Source of the DNA: Drosophila miranda
Taxonomy: Eukaryota; Arthropoda; Insecta; Diptera; Drosophilidae
Reading direction: 5' to 3'
DNA length: 64,000 bases
Assembly: GCF_003369915.1 (NCBI RefSeq)
Contig: NC_046676.1
Coordinates: 13,374,001 to 13,438,000, forward strand
The notes under the pieces were generated by a model that saw only the letters and a program-made list of their open reading frames with translations, did no database searches and was not told where the DNA came from. The translations under genes and the position numbers were made by a program. Positions 12,170 to 23,182 of the stretch are shown piece after piece. The stretch's first letter is position 1, and each line of letters opens with the position of its first letter.

Positions 12170-14807
12170 ATGGAGTCCCATTTATTTGTAGTTTTTCTAT
12201 TGTCATTTTTGGTATGCAAAAATGCACGAGGTACGTTTGATTCGGTCTCGCGTTTTAGCTGGATGTGTCAGCAATCGGGAGCATATTGCAGACCGCCAAT
12301 ACGGTGGCTTCTGCAGCTCCCACAAAGTGATTGAAAAACTGCCTACGGCTATGGCTATTGTGTGTGTTTGGACAGCCCTGATTTGTTTTCATATGCTACT
12401 GATCCGACCGATTGTGCTGCGTATATGTCGATGCGGGAGCTGAAAATAAGTTGGTTGCATTCAAATGAGTGAAAACTCGACGTACTCCGCCTGGGAAATG
12501 TCATTATATAAACGGGATTGTATGCTTTCGTGGGCGTACGAAGCATAAAAGTGTATTTTCTTAATGATTTACTCGCGCACACACAGACACGCACGCTCTG
12601 TGCGTATACAGAATTGTGTGTGGTGTGTGTACGCGACAGAGAGAGAGAGAGAGAGAGACGGTGTTTCGGTGTATGTGTAACATCTTCATGTTGTCTTGCA
12701 GCTGAAATCAGTGAGCGCCTGCTGGAAGAGAACCAGGAAATAGACATGGAATTGCCTGCTCATATGAATGGAAAGGAGTTCCCAGCCGTGCCACAGAACT
12801 CGGTGCAAACGCATCCCAGGTGATATTCAAAAACAAATACATATTTACGTTAAGACTTGAATTCATGGGTCATTATTATAATCACTGGCATCCGGTTAGA
12901 AGTTTCATTTGCTAATCCCTTTCACTACCCCCATTTCTCACGCTGCTTGTCTCTGAACAGGAGACACATAAAGAGTAAGCGACGCATGAAAAGAAGGTAA
13001 AATCTACGCTTGAGGGATTATCTGTGGCTTTAGATCATAATCGCAATCTTTTCTACGCTCTTCCACACTTCATTAATTACCATTTATCCATAAACAGATA
13101 CAAATGCTACTCCTGTGACCCGCCATGTCTCGATCCTTTGGAGCTGTCACACACATGCCAGAATGCCATTCAGGTGAGTGTTTTCATTTAAACTACGAAT
13201 CCATCCCCTTGACAGAGATATTTTTATATTTTCTTCAGTGCTGGAAATCTCGCACACGGGATGCCGATGGTCAGGAGAACGTGAGGCGGGGCTGCACAAC
13301 ATCACCGGATCAATTGCCGCTGATTTGCAACCAAAACTCTCTGAATAAGCTAAATGGACCGACCAAGCGGAATGCTGCCAAGTATAACGTGGCCTGCTGC
13401 ACCGGGGATTTCTGCAACAGCGGTGATTTCCCCGAGCTGCCGCCGATCGTCAGCGGCGATGTGACAGTCATAACAGCTGATACCAGCAACATCAGCAAGA
13501 TGTCCGCCGCCATTCTGGGACCCTTTCTGATCATAACTCTCCTGGGCGCCGTTGCCATCTATTATATACGGCGGAGCCACCGCAAGCGCTTGGCTGCCTC
13601 GCGCACCAAACAGGATCCCGAGTCGTATTTGGTCAATGATGAGCTGTTGCGTGCCACCAGCGCCGGGGACAGCACCCTCCGTGAATACCTGCAGCATTCG
13701 GTGACGTCTGGATCGGGCAGTGGTCTACCGTTGCTAGTGCAGCGTACCCTGGCCAAGCAGGTGACTTTGATCGAGTGCATTGGGCGAGGCAAGTACGGCG
13801 AGGTGTGGCGTGGTCATTGGCATGGCGAGAGCATAGCCGTCAAAATATTCTTCAGTCGCGACGAGGAGTCCTGGAAGCGGGAGACGGAAATCTACAGGTG
13901 AGAACTGACGTTTGCTGCTCAAATTTTGAAATGATAGTCAATCCTTGGACTTACTTTCTTGCAGCACTGTTTTGCTGCGCCACGAGAACATTCTCGGCTT
14001 CATTGGCTCTGATATGACGTCGCGAAACTCGTGCACTCAGCTCTGGCTGATGACACACTACTACCCGCTGGGGTCGCTGTTCGATCACTTGAATCGCAAT
14101 GCCCTAAGTCACAACGATATGATTTGGATCTGCCTGTCGATAGCCAACGGCTTGGTCCACCTGCACACGGAAATTTTCGGCACTGAGGGAAAGCCAGCCA
14201 TGGCGCACAGAGATTTGAAGTCAAAGAACATATTGGTCACTTCGAATGGGACCTGTGTGATAGCCGACTTTGGCCTGGCTGTCACCCACTCCCATGTCAC
14301 GGGACAGCTCGACTTGGGCCACAACCCGAAGGTTGGCACGAAGCGATACATGGCACCAGAGGTTCTGGATGAGAGCATCGACTTGGAATGCTTTGAGGCC
14401 TTGCGCCGTACGGATATTTACGCCTTTGGATTGGTGCTGTGGGAGGTTTGTCGACGCACCATCTCGTGCGGCATTGCTGAGGAATACAAAGTGCCCTTCT
14501 ATGATGTGGTGCCCATGGATCCCAGCTTTGAGGATATGCGCAAAGTGGTCTGCACTGACAATTACAGACCCTGCATTCCCAATCGCTGGAGCTCAGATTC
14601 TGTAGGTCTATCTCTGTAATTTTCTGAATTTGAAGTCTAATTGGTTTTGTTTTACAGTTGCTGGCCGGCATGTCCAAGCTAATGAAGGAGTGCTGGCACC
14701 AGAACCCAAATGTTCGTCTGCCAGCCCTGCGCATCAAAAAGACTATACATAAGCTAGCTTCCGCAGATGAGAAGATACGCTTGGACTTTGACGAGGCCTG
14801 CGTTTAG
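12170..14807 (+). CDS. sax: Saxophone, BMP type I receptor serine/threonine kinase
   Basis: Type I receptor for Gbb/Dpp BMP ligands that phosphorylates Mad. Seven exons (12170-12230, 12702-12819, 12961-12996, 13098-13173, 13239-13897, 13965-14601, 14658-14807) join to 578 aa. The 61-bp first exon supplies a clear signal peptide ([20 protein letters not shown]). The ectodomain has the type I cysteine pattern ending CCTGDFCN. The membrane helix is at about residues 185-207. Next come the GS box (TSGSGSGLP) and a kinase with GRGKYGEVW, the VK lysine (VKIFF), HRDLKSKN and DFGLA. The tail ends in DFDEACV. An overlapping 73-aa frame at 12222-12443 reads into intron 1 and is not used. Motif 6 and motif 1 sit directly upstream. 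A GA dinucleotide run lies in intron 1 at about 12638-12659. Confidence 0.96.
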
Positions 14808-15538
14808 GTCTGCGTTATAGTCGATACTTAGTTGTGTAAGCGATACGTTAATTGCATTCACTTAGAGGTAACCAGACGTTAGACGAAGCTAGTGTAAGAT
14901 TCATTAATTTCATTGAGGTTTTCTCCTCTCCATTTTCACACACTATTAGTTGGTAATTGTATTATTCAGAGTTAGGCCAAGAAGAATGAAGAATGGATTT
15001 AAATTCTTATGCTATTTTACGGAAGGACTTTTTTGTTACGCATTGGAACGTATTTATTTAATTTCTGATTTCCCTTGACTTTTTGGGTGCCTTAAAAATT
15101 GCCTTATATTTGTATATTCATGGAAGTATCCTTTATAGTTGGGTACAAACGGAAATTGCCTTTCATTTACTATCGTACATCGTTTATCAAGTGCCATTTG
15201 CAATTGAGAATTGTAAAACATTTTAGCATTAAGCTCTCACTCTTTGAACTCCACACAGACAGAGACAGACTTTGTCCACACTTGAATTTGTCCTACCTTA
15301 TCCAAGCTATGATAGACCATAAGTTATATAGACACACCACCCACTGACTACTGACTTGCTGACTTGTCTGTCCTAGATTAGGCCCTAAGCATAAGCATAA
15401 CCATAATTAGTTATCATCCCACGCATAGAAGCATACACCTATTTGTATATTGTACAAAATGCAAAATAATTAAGTTTTGTGTATAGTTTAAATGAAATGA
15501 AATGAAATACACGGATAAGTGATAAGAACATACATATA
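14808..15538. other. Convergent 3' region of sax and TTLL12
   Basis: AT-rich sequence between two convergent stops, expected to be the 3' UTRs of both genes. I see no frame or repeat worth calling. Confidence 0.6.
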
Positions 15539-17422
15539 TTAGTTGACTGGCGTCAATTGTCTAAAGATCTCGTTATTGTTCTCGTCCAGGAAAAGCAACT
15601 TGAAAATGTCATTAAAGAAGTTGGGATAGAAGTCGCAGGCTCGCTTGCAGTCGGGAGTCCAATTGATTTCCAACAGCTGTGGCTGCAGGACTTTCTTCTC
15701 CTCGTCCGTCCATTTCAGCATGATGTCGGCGGCATAGAGTGCCCGGGACTGGCGGCAAGGAGCCAGACCGCAGGGCGGTGCCTCCTGGCAGGCACACTGA
15801 AGAACCTCCAGCAGCATATCGCAGATTTGCTGCTCAATGATTGTCCAATCATTTTCCGGATACTGGTCCTGCCAGAGAGCCAGGAAGTCATCGCATTTGA
15901 CATGATGCAGTTCCGCTTCCTCCTTGTAGTTCATCACCGTGTAGTGCTTCTCGTAGTCGTCGAAGTGGTCCATGGAGAAGGGATGATTGGCAAAGCGCAA
16001 AAAGAACTTCCGATGGACATAGGCCTCCAGGGGCTGAACGCTCTTCAGCAGTATGACATACCGAATATCGAACTTGACCCGACAGTCCAGCTCTGTGCGA
16101 CGGAACAGAACAGGTCTTTCGATATACTTTTGGGCAATCTTAGGGCCAGTGATTGGCAGACGCACAATTTGCTTAATATTGTCGGTTATGTGAGTGTCCA
16201 GACCGCGAGCCAGGTTCCAGGGCTTGACGATCCAATGGTTGTCCAGACCTTTGACTGCCCTCGACTGGTAATACGCGACAAACTCTGTCAGCTCTGTCGA
16301 CAGATTGTAGGTGGTGGGCAACCAGGCGGGATATGTTTCCAAAGTGGCTGCATCGTGATGCTCTTTGGCTGCCCGACGACACACAATGCTGAGCAGATCT
16401 TTGATGGTGATTACGTATTCAAATGGAAACTGATTGACGAATTTACGAGGCGTCTTCTCGGAAAATTCCTCAAATTCTTTGAAGTGGTGGGTGAGCCACA
16501 ACACATCGGCTTCCTCTTTAGCGTTTACCAAGAGGAAATTTGTATCTGTTAAATTCTGCCGGACCACCTTGTACTCGGCATAAACCTTTAACGAATCACA
16601 TCGATTCGGAGCTGGCAAGAGATTGGTATTCCTTTTAGGATACGTTTCTGGTATGTGTCCGCTGGTAAAGTAGTCAGCACTGGGCTCCACCTGCAAGAAG
16701 CTCTCGGCAGTTAAATTATCGTCGCGCCAGGGCAATAGCAGGGCAGCTCTTTGTGGTGCATCCTTGGCCACATACTCGATCATATCCCGGGTCAATAGCT
16801 CATTTAGCTCACAATCTTTGATTGGAAACAGAATACTATAAGTGGTTTGGGTATTGAGGTAGAGGAATGGCACAAGGCGGAAATTTGGGTCATCCGAGTG
16901 GTTTACGGCCGAACCGATTTCGTCCATCACATACCATATGGGTATGTGTTCCTCATCGGAGTTACCGCCGGTGAGAATAGAATAGGCATGACAGTACCTC
17001 CACAGGCGTTTCAGTATCTTCTCAACGCGTTGCTCATGCTCCAGATCCACGCCGGTTATGGCAGACAATCGATCTGCCAGTTGGGGGTTTTGTTCCAAGG
17101 TCTGGCGGGCGCTGTCCAGCCGAAAGGTCCAACAATGGTCTATCAAGTAAACGGCTAGGGGATCGCTTGCTTTAATTCCCTGTTCACGGGCCACTCCCAA
17201 GGAAAACACTGGGCGAGTGCTATCGTCATCGTCGGCGATGTTCTGCTCGTCTTCATCCTCGTCGTAGTCAATCAACATCAGCTGCAGAGCTTCGCCGGCA
17301 TCAAAGGTTTCTACAGCCAACTTCCGATAAAGAGCTGGCCAAAGGTGCACTGGCACAGACAATGATTCCAATTGGGACTTGTGGAGAGCCACAAATTCAT
17401 TGTATTTATTAATGCCATCCAT
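15539..17422 (-). CDS. Tubulin-tyrosine-ligase-like protein 12 (TTLL12)
   Basis: Intronless gene for 627 aa, close to the length of vertebrate TTLL12. The N-terminal part matches the family's non-catalytic region (FVALHKSQLESLSVPVHLW, then FDAGEALQLM). The C-terminal half is an ATP-grasp TTL-like domain (WIVKPWNLARGLDTHI, LDCRVKFDIRYVILL, and EINWTPDC near the end). I chose ATG 17422 (MDGINKYNEF). The open frame extends further upstream only to a GTG at 17479, with an in-frame stop beyond it, and the nearby ATG at 17486 is in another frame. The nucleotide-binding loop lacks the usual GxG glycines, in line with the view that TTLL12 is a degenerate ligase. The start faces pummelig, about 880 bp away. 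The D. melanogaster counterpart is, I believe, CG1550. Confidence 0.92.
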   Translation of the reverse strand: MDGINKYNEFVALHKSQLESLSVPVHLWPALYRKLAVETFDAGEALQLMLIDYDEDEDEQNIADDDDSTRPVFSLGVAREQGIKASDPLAVYLIDHCWTFRLDSARQTLEQNPQLADRLSAITGVDLEHEQRVEKILKRLWRYCHAYSILTGGNSDEEHIPIWYVMDEIGSAVNHSDDPNFRLVPFLYLNTQTTYSILFPIKDCELNELLTRDMIEYVAKDAPQRAALLLPWRDDNLTAESFLQVEPSADYFTSGHIPETYPKRNTNLLPAPNRCDSLKVYAEYKVVRQNLTDTNFLLVNAKEEADVLWLTHHFKEFEEFSEKTPRKFVNQFPFEYVITIKDLLSIVCRRAAKEHHDAATLETYPAWLPTTYNLSTELTEFVAYYQSRAVKGLDNHWIVKPWNLARGLDTHITDNIKQIVRLPITGPKIAQKYIERPVLFRRTELDCRVKFDIRYVILLKSVQPLEAYVHRKFFLRFANHPFSMDHFDDYEKHYTVMNYKEEAELHHVKCDDFLALWQDQYPENDWTIIEQQICDMLLEVLQCACQEAPPCGLAPCRQSRALYAADIMLKWTDEEKKVLQPQLLEINWTPDCKRACDFYPNFFNDIFKLLFLDENNNEIFRQLTPVN

Positions 17423-18301
17423 TCCGCGTGAGTCCCGTTTAGAGTGACCGTAGTGTAAGGGTTTCTGCTTCTTCGTCACAACTCATCCGGAATAAGTTTT
17501 TCCTTCCGGTTATGTATATGTTTTTATACGGTTTTGTGATAACCACTTTTTTGAAATATTCAATCGACAAGAAGAAGAAGACCCGGTTATGTTATCAAAA
17601 TGTATGTTTGTTGTTTTTTGGCTACAACCGACGATTATACGCACGGTTACCTGCACTGTTTTGCTAGCTGTGTGACCACAGCCTCATTTGTTGTTTATGT
17701 GCGGCCACCATTTAACGCGGTTCGTACATTATATTATATATAATTATATTTTTAATTTAATTTGATAAACAGAATATACTTATAGACAACTATACAAGGA
17801 AGAAGCACACACACTTGGCCTTCTGATCGCCTGCTGAATACAGTCGTACTGAAGCGGCAGTGTTGGCAAAATTGGGTTTGTTTACCAGCACTGCCAGAAA
17901 CAGCTGGTTGGGTGACTAGAGCTGCAATTGTTTTTGTTGCTAGCACGAAAGATAGGGCCTGGCCGACTACTACGCTGCCCTACAAAATATATTTCACCAT
18001 AATATCGATAAGCATTCCAGACCAGACATCCCATCTAACAAAAGTTCAAAGTCATCACAACTCGACAAACACACAGCTGGCGAGGAAAGGGTACAATTAG
18101 ATTTTACTTTTGTGTTAACAATACATTTAAATTTCTGAGCTCTAGGCGGAAGCACACACAGAAGACGCATATGGTGGAGGAAAGACATTAATTTTCAGTA
18201 GTTGTGTGGTTTGCTTTGTTTGCCCCTTTCTAAATTTGTACAATTTCCCCCACGCTGACGCAACAAACTTAAGAGTAACGAAAATCTAAATTAAGAGCAT
18301 A
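17423..18301. other. Divergent promoter region between TTLL12 and pummelig
   Basis: About 880 bp between two divergently transcribed start codons. Apart from a motif 1-like site on the minus strand (17668-17678), I see no gene-like frame. It should hold both promoters and 5' UTRs. Confidence 0.6.
17668..17678 (-). promoter_or_regulatory. Motif 1-like site of the TTLL12 promoter
   Basis: CTGTGTGACCA on the plus strand is the reverse complement of motif 1 with one mismatch. It lies about 250 bp upstream of the TTLL12 start and points toward that gene. Confidence 0.45.
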
Positions 18302-19883
18302 ATGAGCGAATCGCTGACATTGGCAAACGATGCCAACATCGCCAAAAATGCTGCACTGCCGCTGCCCACAGTCGCCCAGAGATTTAACTCGGGAATGGAT
18401 CTAGAGGTAAGGAGCAGCGAAGCGGAAGCCAAACAGAACAGGAAAATCCATGAGCTTGGGTGTCGATTTCTGTCCAACTGCGCAATAGACTCGTGTCTCG
18501 TGTCTCGTGGGTTAAGTAATTCGGTGTACCGCTGGGGGATGGACTAGACAGGGGGCCAGCTCTCAGTTAGCATAACATTTACATTAATGTAGATAAAGTG
18601 CATTTAGATTGGCCAACATTTTAATATGATTTTCGTTTCTCTTTCAGGATCCGAAAAACAACAGTTTCTGGCTATGGAAATGGATATGTAACTGGACATC
18701 TAGCTCACCGATCATGTTGCGTACCGTGGAAAAGAAGATTCTTTCGTACTTGAAGCTGCCCTATCGTGGATTTTTCGTCGACATCGGTCCGGCTGTGGGA
18801 GATGCCGACAAGATCTGGACACTAAGCATGAACACAGAGTCCAAGGAGGTGCCGCTGGTCCTGTTGCATGGCTTGGGGGCTGGCATAGCCCTATGGGTGA
18901 TGAACCTAGATGCCTTTGCCAAGGGACGACCCGTCTATGCCATGGACATCCTCGGCTTTGCCCGCAGCTCTCGCCCCACCTTCGCCAAGGATGCCCTTGT
19001 GTGTGAGAAACAGTTCGTCAAATCTGTGGAGGAGTGGCGGCGCGAGATGAACATCAACGACATGATCCTGCTGGGACACTCGATGGGTGGCTTCATAGCC
19101 TCCAGCTACGCCTTGAGCTATCCAGAGCGCGTCAAGCATCTGGTGCTGGCTGACCCATGGGGATTCCCCGAGAAACCCACAGACCCCAACAACACCAAGC
19201 AGATTCCCCTGTGGGTTAGGGCCATAGCCAGAGTGCTGACTCCGCTGAATCCGCTGTGGGCCCTGCGGGCAGCTGGACCCTTTGGCCAGTGGGTGGTGCA
19301 GAAGACGCGACCGGACATAATGCGCAAGTTCCAGACCACAATCGAGGAGGACATCAACCTGTTGCCCCAGTACATACATCAGTGCAACGCCCAGCATCCC
19401 AGCGGCGAGTCGGCCTTCCACACCATGATGCAGTCCTTCGGCTGGGCCAAGCACCCGATGATCAACCGAATAAAGGATGTGCGCAGCGATATACCCATCA
19501 CATTCATATACGGGTCCCGCTCCTGGATCGACTCCTCCTCGGGCGAGAAGATCAAGTCTCAGCGGGGCAGCAACATGGTTGACATCAAGATCGTAACTGG
19601 CGCCGGCCACCATGTGTATGCCGACAAGCCGGACGTGTTCAACCGCTATGTGAACGAAACCTGTGATATGTACAAGGTGCAAGATAGCAAGCTAATCACC
19701 CCTCTCCAGCTAATTCGAGAGTCGACGGAGTCCGATGAGGAGCGTGAGCCAAGCCTGAGCACGGCCAAGACCGTTGAGATCCAACCCGAAATTGTATCCG
19801 TCCCCTCCAGTGACGAAGTGGCGGCCCCAACGGCCACAGCGACGTCCGATGACGATCTGGCGACCAATATCAAGTCGAAATAA
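18302..19883 (+). CDS. puml: Pummelig, ABHD4/ABHD5 (CGI-58)-like alpha/beta hydrolase
   Basis: Lipid-droplet-associated alpha/beta hydrolase, single fly orthologue of mammalian ABHD4 and ABHD5, involved in fat storage. Two exons (18302-18406, 18648-19883) give 446 aa. Exon 2 opens with a tryptophan-rich segment (FWLWKWICNW), the type of motif that anchors ABHD5 to lipid droplets. The oxyanion HG motif (LLHGLGAG) and the nucleophile elbow GHSMGG follow. The serine is present, unlike mammalian ABHD5, where it is Asn. The C-terminal HHVYAD block carries the catalytic histidine and the HxxxxD-type motif. A serine/glutamate-rich tail follows. Exon 1 has no ATG conflict and joins in phase 0. Confidence 0.94.
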
Positions 19884-19996
19884 GAAGTTCAAGTCCCAGA
19901 AGCACGCTACCCTGCATCTACTAGTTTAGTATCTTTGCCTAGTATTAAACGGTCACCTCACCCCCCTTATCTATCCAAATTCTATTTTTATAGTGT

Positions 19997-20002
19997 AATA
20001 AA
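19997..20002 (+). terminator. puml: Polyadenylation signal of puml
   Basis: AATAAA lies 114 bases after the puml stop, in an AT-rich context suited to 3' end formation. Confidence 0.65.
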
Positions 20003-21114
20003 CTCATTGTTTACAAATTAACAACAAAATGGCACTATGTTCAAGTATATCTATAGAGGGTTCTCGGCGTTGGCGATTTCTGATTCGTGCTGATTCAGTC
20101 AAGAGTACAAAGTCCGCGCCATGGGCACTATGACTGCACATGAGAAGTTCCATTGAAGAATTCAAAGCGATACTCATGCGAGTACGTATGTACGCGAGTC
20201 TCGCCAAAAAGCTCTCTATAGAGTTTAATGATGAATGTTGAACGTCAGAGTAAAGATTAATCCGAAGAGCACACACGCGTCACTTGTTTTCAGACCCGGT
20301 TACAGGGGTAAAGGCTATCTACATTCTATTCTATAGAAATATGTAGGTGAAACACGAGCGGGTCGCGTTTGGAGACAAATTGAAACCGCGCGCGCCCTTA
20401 GTCTACGGGGCGTCATGAAATACCCCGCCATGCAACATCTTGGTATTGTATAGTGTTTGATAAAATACAACTTCAATAGTGTCACAGCCACCACCATTCT
20501 TCAAGTAATTTCTGTATGTCATGCACTTTAATCCAGGGCGATTATAGTGATTGATATTGAAGATGACTCAGTTTGCAGTCTGCTTGGTTGATTCCCAGCA
20601 ATATGTTATCGGCGGGTGCGTCTAAGCTTTCTATATGCCATTATATATTTCATTACATATGTACAAATATATAATATACGCACATACACATGCATGCATA
20701 TTAATTGAGTGCAAACAAGCAGCGCACCGTGTTGCTAATCATGTACATATATAGTGTTTAAATATTAAATACATATTATACAAGTTTAATAGAGTGTAAA
20801 GAACAGCGAATCGTGTTGCTAGATGAGTCTGTGCAATGTTAACAAACAAAGAAAAATCGAACATATGTACATAATATAGTCAAGCCCATAAAGCTCAAAC
20901 GTTATCAAATTGCAACGAAAGCAAAAAAAGTGTTGATAATTTTGCAGAAAGCTGATAGCCCGTTGGGACAATAACAACGTCGGAGCAAGGCAAACAAAGA
21001 AATGGTATACATAAGTTAATTTTTATTTCACGAGTTCAATCGAAGAAAGTAAAGTCCCAATTGTGGAAAAGTATAAAGTACACTTTAGTGTTCGAGTATA
21101 ATGTATTTAATTGT
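20003..21114. other. Intergenic region between puml and cathD 3' ends
   Basis: About 1.1 kb between two convergent genes. It has no credible frame. It is AT-rich with many TATATA/ACATA words and holds an imperfect direct repeat at about 20,700 and 20,785. No terminal inverted repeats or coding remnants were recognised. Confidence 0.5.
20700..20825 (+). repeat. Imperfect direct repeat, two copies of about 40 bp
   Basis: TTAATTGAGTGCAAACAAGC...CGTGTTGCTA near 20,700 and TTTAATAGAGTGTAAAGAAC...CGTGTTGCTA near 20,785 align with several mismatches, about 85 bp apart. The origin is unknown. Confidence 0.45.
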
Positions 21115-22342
21115 TCACTTAGCATCTGCGAAGCCCACACGGTCATTGCCCATGTCGAACTCGGTGTAGTATTTGCCAATGAAGACATCACCCAGAATCC
21201 AGAGCGGGCCATTTGGTGGGGGGATATCAATGCCCATGAAACCAGACAGACAAATTGTTTTGCCCATTTGGGCCACACGGAGAATATAGTCCTTGCCCTC
21301 CAGCTCAAAGGTCTTACCACCCAGCACGAACTTGATGACCGGCAGTTTGGGGATCAGGTCGCAGGAAACGATATACTAAAATCAGATACAGACAGAGATC
21401 AGTACTTCCCTTGGGCACTTAATGCTGAAAGCTCACCTGTCCTCCAATAATGGGGGTGCCACCTATTTTCTGATTGATCGAGGTCGCCTCAGTCATTGGA
21501 GCGGCAATAAGAGAGGTGCCAGTGTCGGCAATTACTTGGCAGCCACCTTTGCACAGCTCCAGATCGCCAAGGGCGGCCGAGTCCATTTCGATTTGCCAGT
21601 ACGCCTTGCGGGTGACAGGCAAGTAGGTGAAGTCTCCGGTGTAGTGCTTGGGATCGGAGCCTCCGAAAATGATTTCACCACCTTCAGGGCTAGCTGGATC
21701 GCGATTCAGGTAGAAGGAAAACACGGGTGACGAGATCAGGCCCTGTTCGTACATGGCGTAGAATGGTGGCTTGACCCCATCCACAGAGATCGAGCTGTAG
21801 CCGAGTCCGAGAATGCCGTCGAACTTGGCAGCGACAAACACCAGACCGGGCTCGCTCAGTGCCTCAGCAAATGTCTGACCCTTTATGTCCAGGCCACCCA
21901 TCGAGAGTGTGTCGGTAGAAAGGTAGCCGGAAAGACTGCCCGATCCGTACTGGATGGCAAATGTTGTTCCGTTCTTGGCGTAGGTCGACGACTTGCTGGC
22001 ATCATACTTGTTATGCATCAGACAGGCAATGTTGGTCAGATGACACTTCTTCGACGGCACCCATAGATTCGAAGAGCCGGTGTCGAAGACCACCCTGAAG
22101 CTTTGCGGAGGGGAGCCGATCGATATTGGTCCGTAGTATTGAGCATCCATGTAGTTGGAGAGGGGCTCTGGTACATCGCCTCCTCCATATCTAATGCGCA
22201 ATTGCTGCAGTTCTGTGCCCACATCGGCAAAATGTCTGCGGGCTGACTGGAATCTATTTAGCGGCACTCGCAGCAAACGTGAGTTGGAATCGGCCACAGC
22301 CAATGCCAGGCAAGCGACCAGCAGCAGTAGAACCTTCTGCAT
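21115..22342 (-). CDS. cathD: Cathepsin D, lysosomal aspartic protease
   Basis: Two exons (21437-22342, 21115-21375) give 388 aa, typical for a pepsin-family zymogen. The start at 22342 yields a clean signal peptide ([17 protein letters not shown]). A basic propeptide follows ([15 protein letters not shown]). The two catalytic motifs are FDTGSSNLW and [11 protein letters not shown], with the Tyr-75 flap in [10 protein letters not shown]. An NGT sequon gives a possible N-glycan for lysosomal sorting. The C-terminus ends in the family-typical [18 protein letters not shown]. The longer frame, with 24 extra residues before this Met, has no signal character and is rejected. The protein should act in lysosomes on bulk protein. 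Confidence 0.95.
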
Positions 22343-22499
22343 TTCGGCTGCTACGTATTGAAATATAAAATTGATTTTTAAAGCTGCACACCTCCACTGA
22401 CACTGCAAAAACAACCGTTTTGTGCAGTTAATTAAATATTGAGGGGCAATGATTCAGCATCGAAAATGTGCTAAATTTGGCCTAGGGCGTGTGCTCAAA

Positions 22500-22615
22500 A
22501 TAGACTACAAAATAGAAAAAATACCATTATATGCCAGAAATTGGATGAAATATACTTTAATATACCGCAAAATGAATGAAAAATACCATTACGAGTAGCA
22601 TAAATATACCAGCAA
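22500..22615. repeat. Cluster of ATACC words upstream of cathD
   Basis: Five or so AAATACCA/AATATACC words (reverse complement of motif 6-like GGTATATTT) lie within 115 bp, 160-270 bp upstream of the cathD start. They read in motif 6 orientation on the cathD strand, so they may be part of its promoter. Confidence 0.4.
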
Positions 22616-23182
22616 TGTTGCTCATTTTTGGGTTCGATAACCCGGCGTTCAATTTAAATGCGTTAATCGAAAATATGAGATTAAATGTAAGGATATCTTT
22701 CAATTTACTGGAACCTTGAGCTTCAGACTCTCACTAACCTAAAGCCATGCTCTACTATGAACTACTGAACTACTATGAACTACTACTATGCACAGAATAT
22801 CCATTCTTACCGAAAGAAACCACAAAGCACAAGACAGACTAGAACGAATAGTTGCAATCGCCTGGAAAGGCATTCAATTAATGAGTAAATGAAAAGTATG
22901 CTTTATTTAACAATTCCTGGTACTTGATTAAAAAAGAATGTAATTGATTAGAACTAAGCATTAACATTATACATATGTATATTATCCAAAACCATACCTT
23001 TGACAAATACATACTACTGTAAAGTGTGTGCATAGTGTAAGTTGTACAACAAGAGCCATTTGTTTAGAAGTAAGCAATTACGGCATTTCAACGTTCATAA
23101 TTTTGACTGTTCTGTGTATAGTTTTCAAAATGCATTTCATTTGCCCAAATTACACAGTGAATATCGAGTGCAAGTCTTGTCC
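22616..23182. other. Gap between cathD upstream region and zda 3' end
   Basis: About 570 bp with no supported gene. A short tandem run of CTATGAACTA words is seen near 22,754-22,790. The right part should be the zda 3' UTR. Confidence 0.5.

Noticed and set aside
12222-12443. 73-aa plus-strand frame overlapping the start of sax
   Set aside because: It runs from sax exon 1 into intron 1 in another frame. The 61-bp signal-peptide exon ending at 12230 gives a complete 578-aa receptor in perfect phase.
19884-20020. About 45 codons open after the puml stop
   Set aside because: The stop is TAA, the least leaky, and the following sequence is AT-rich and contains the polyadenylation signal.
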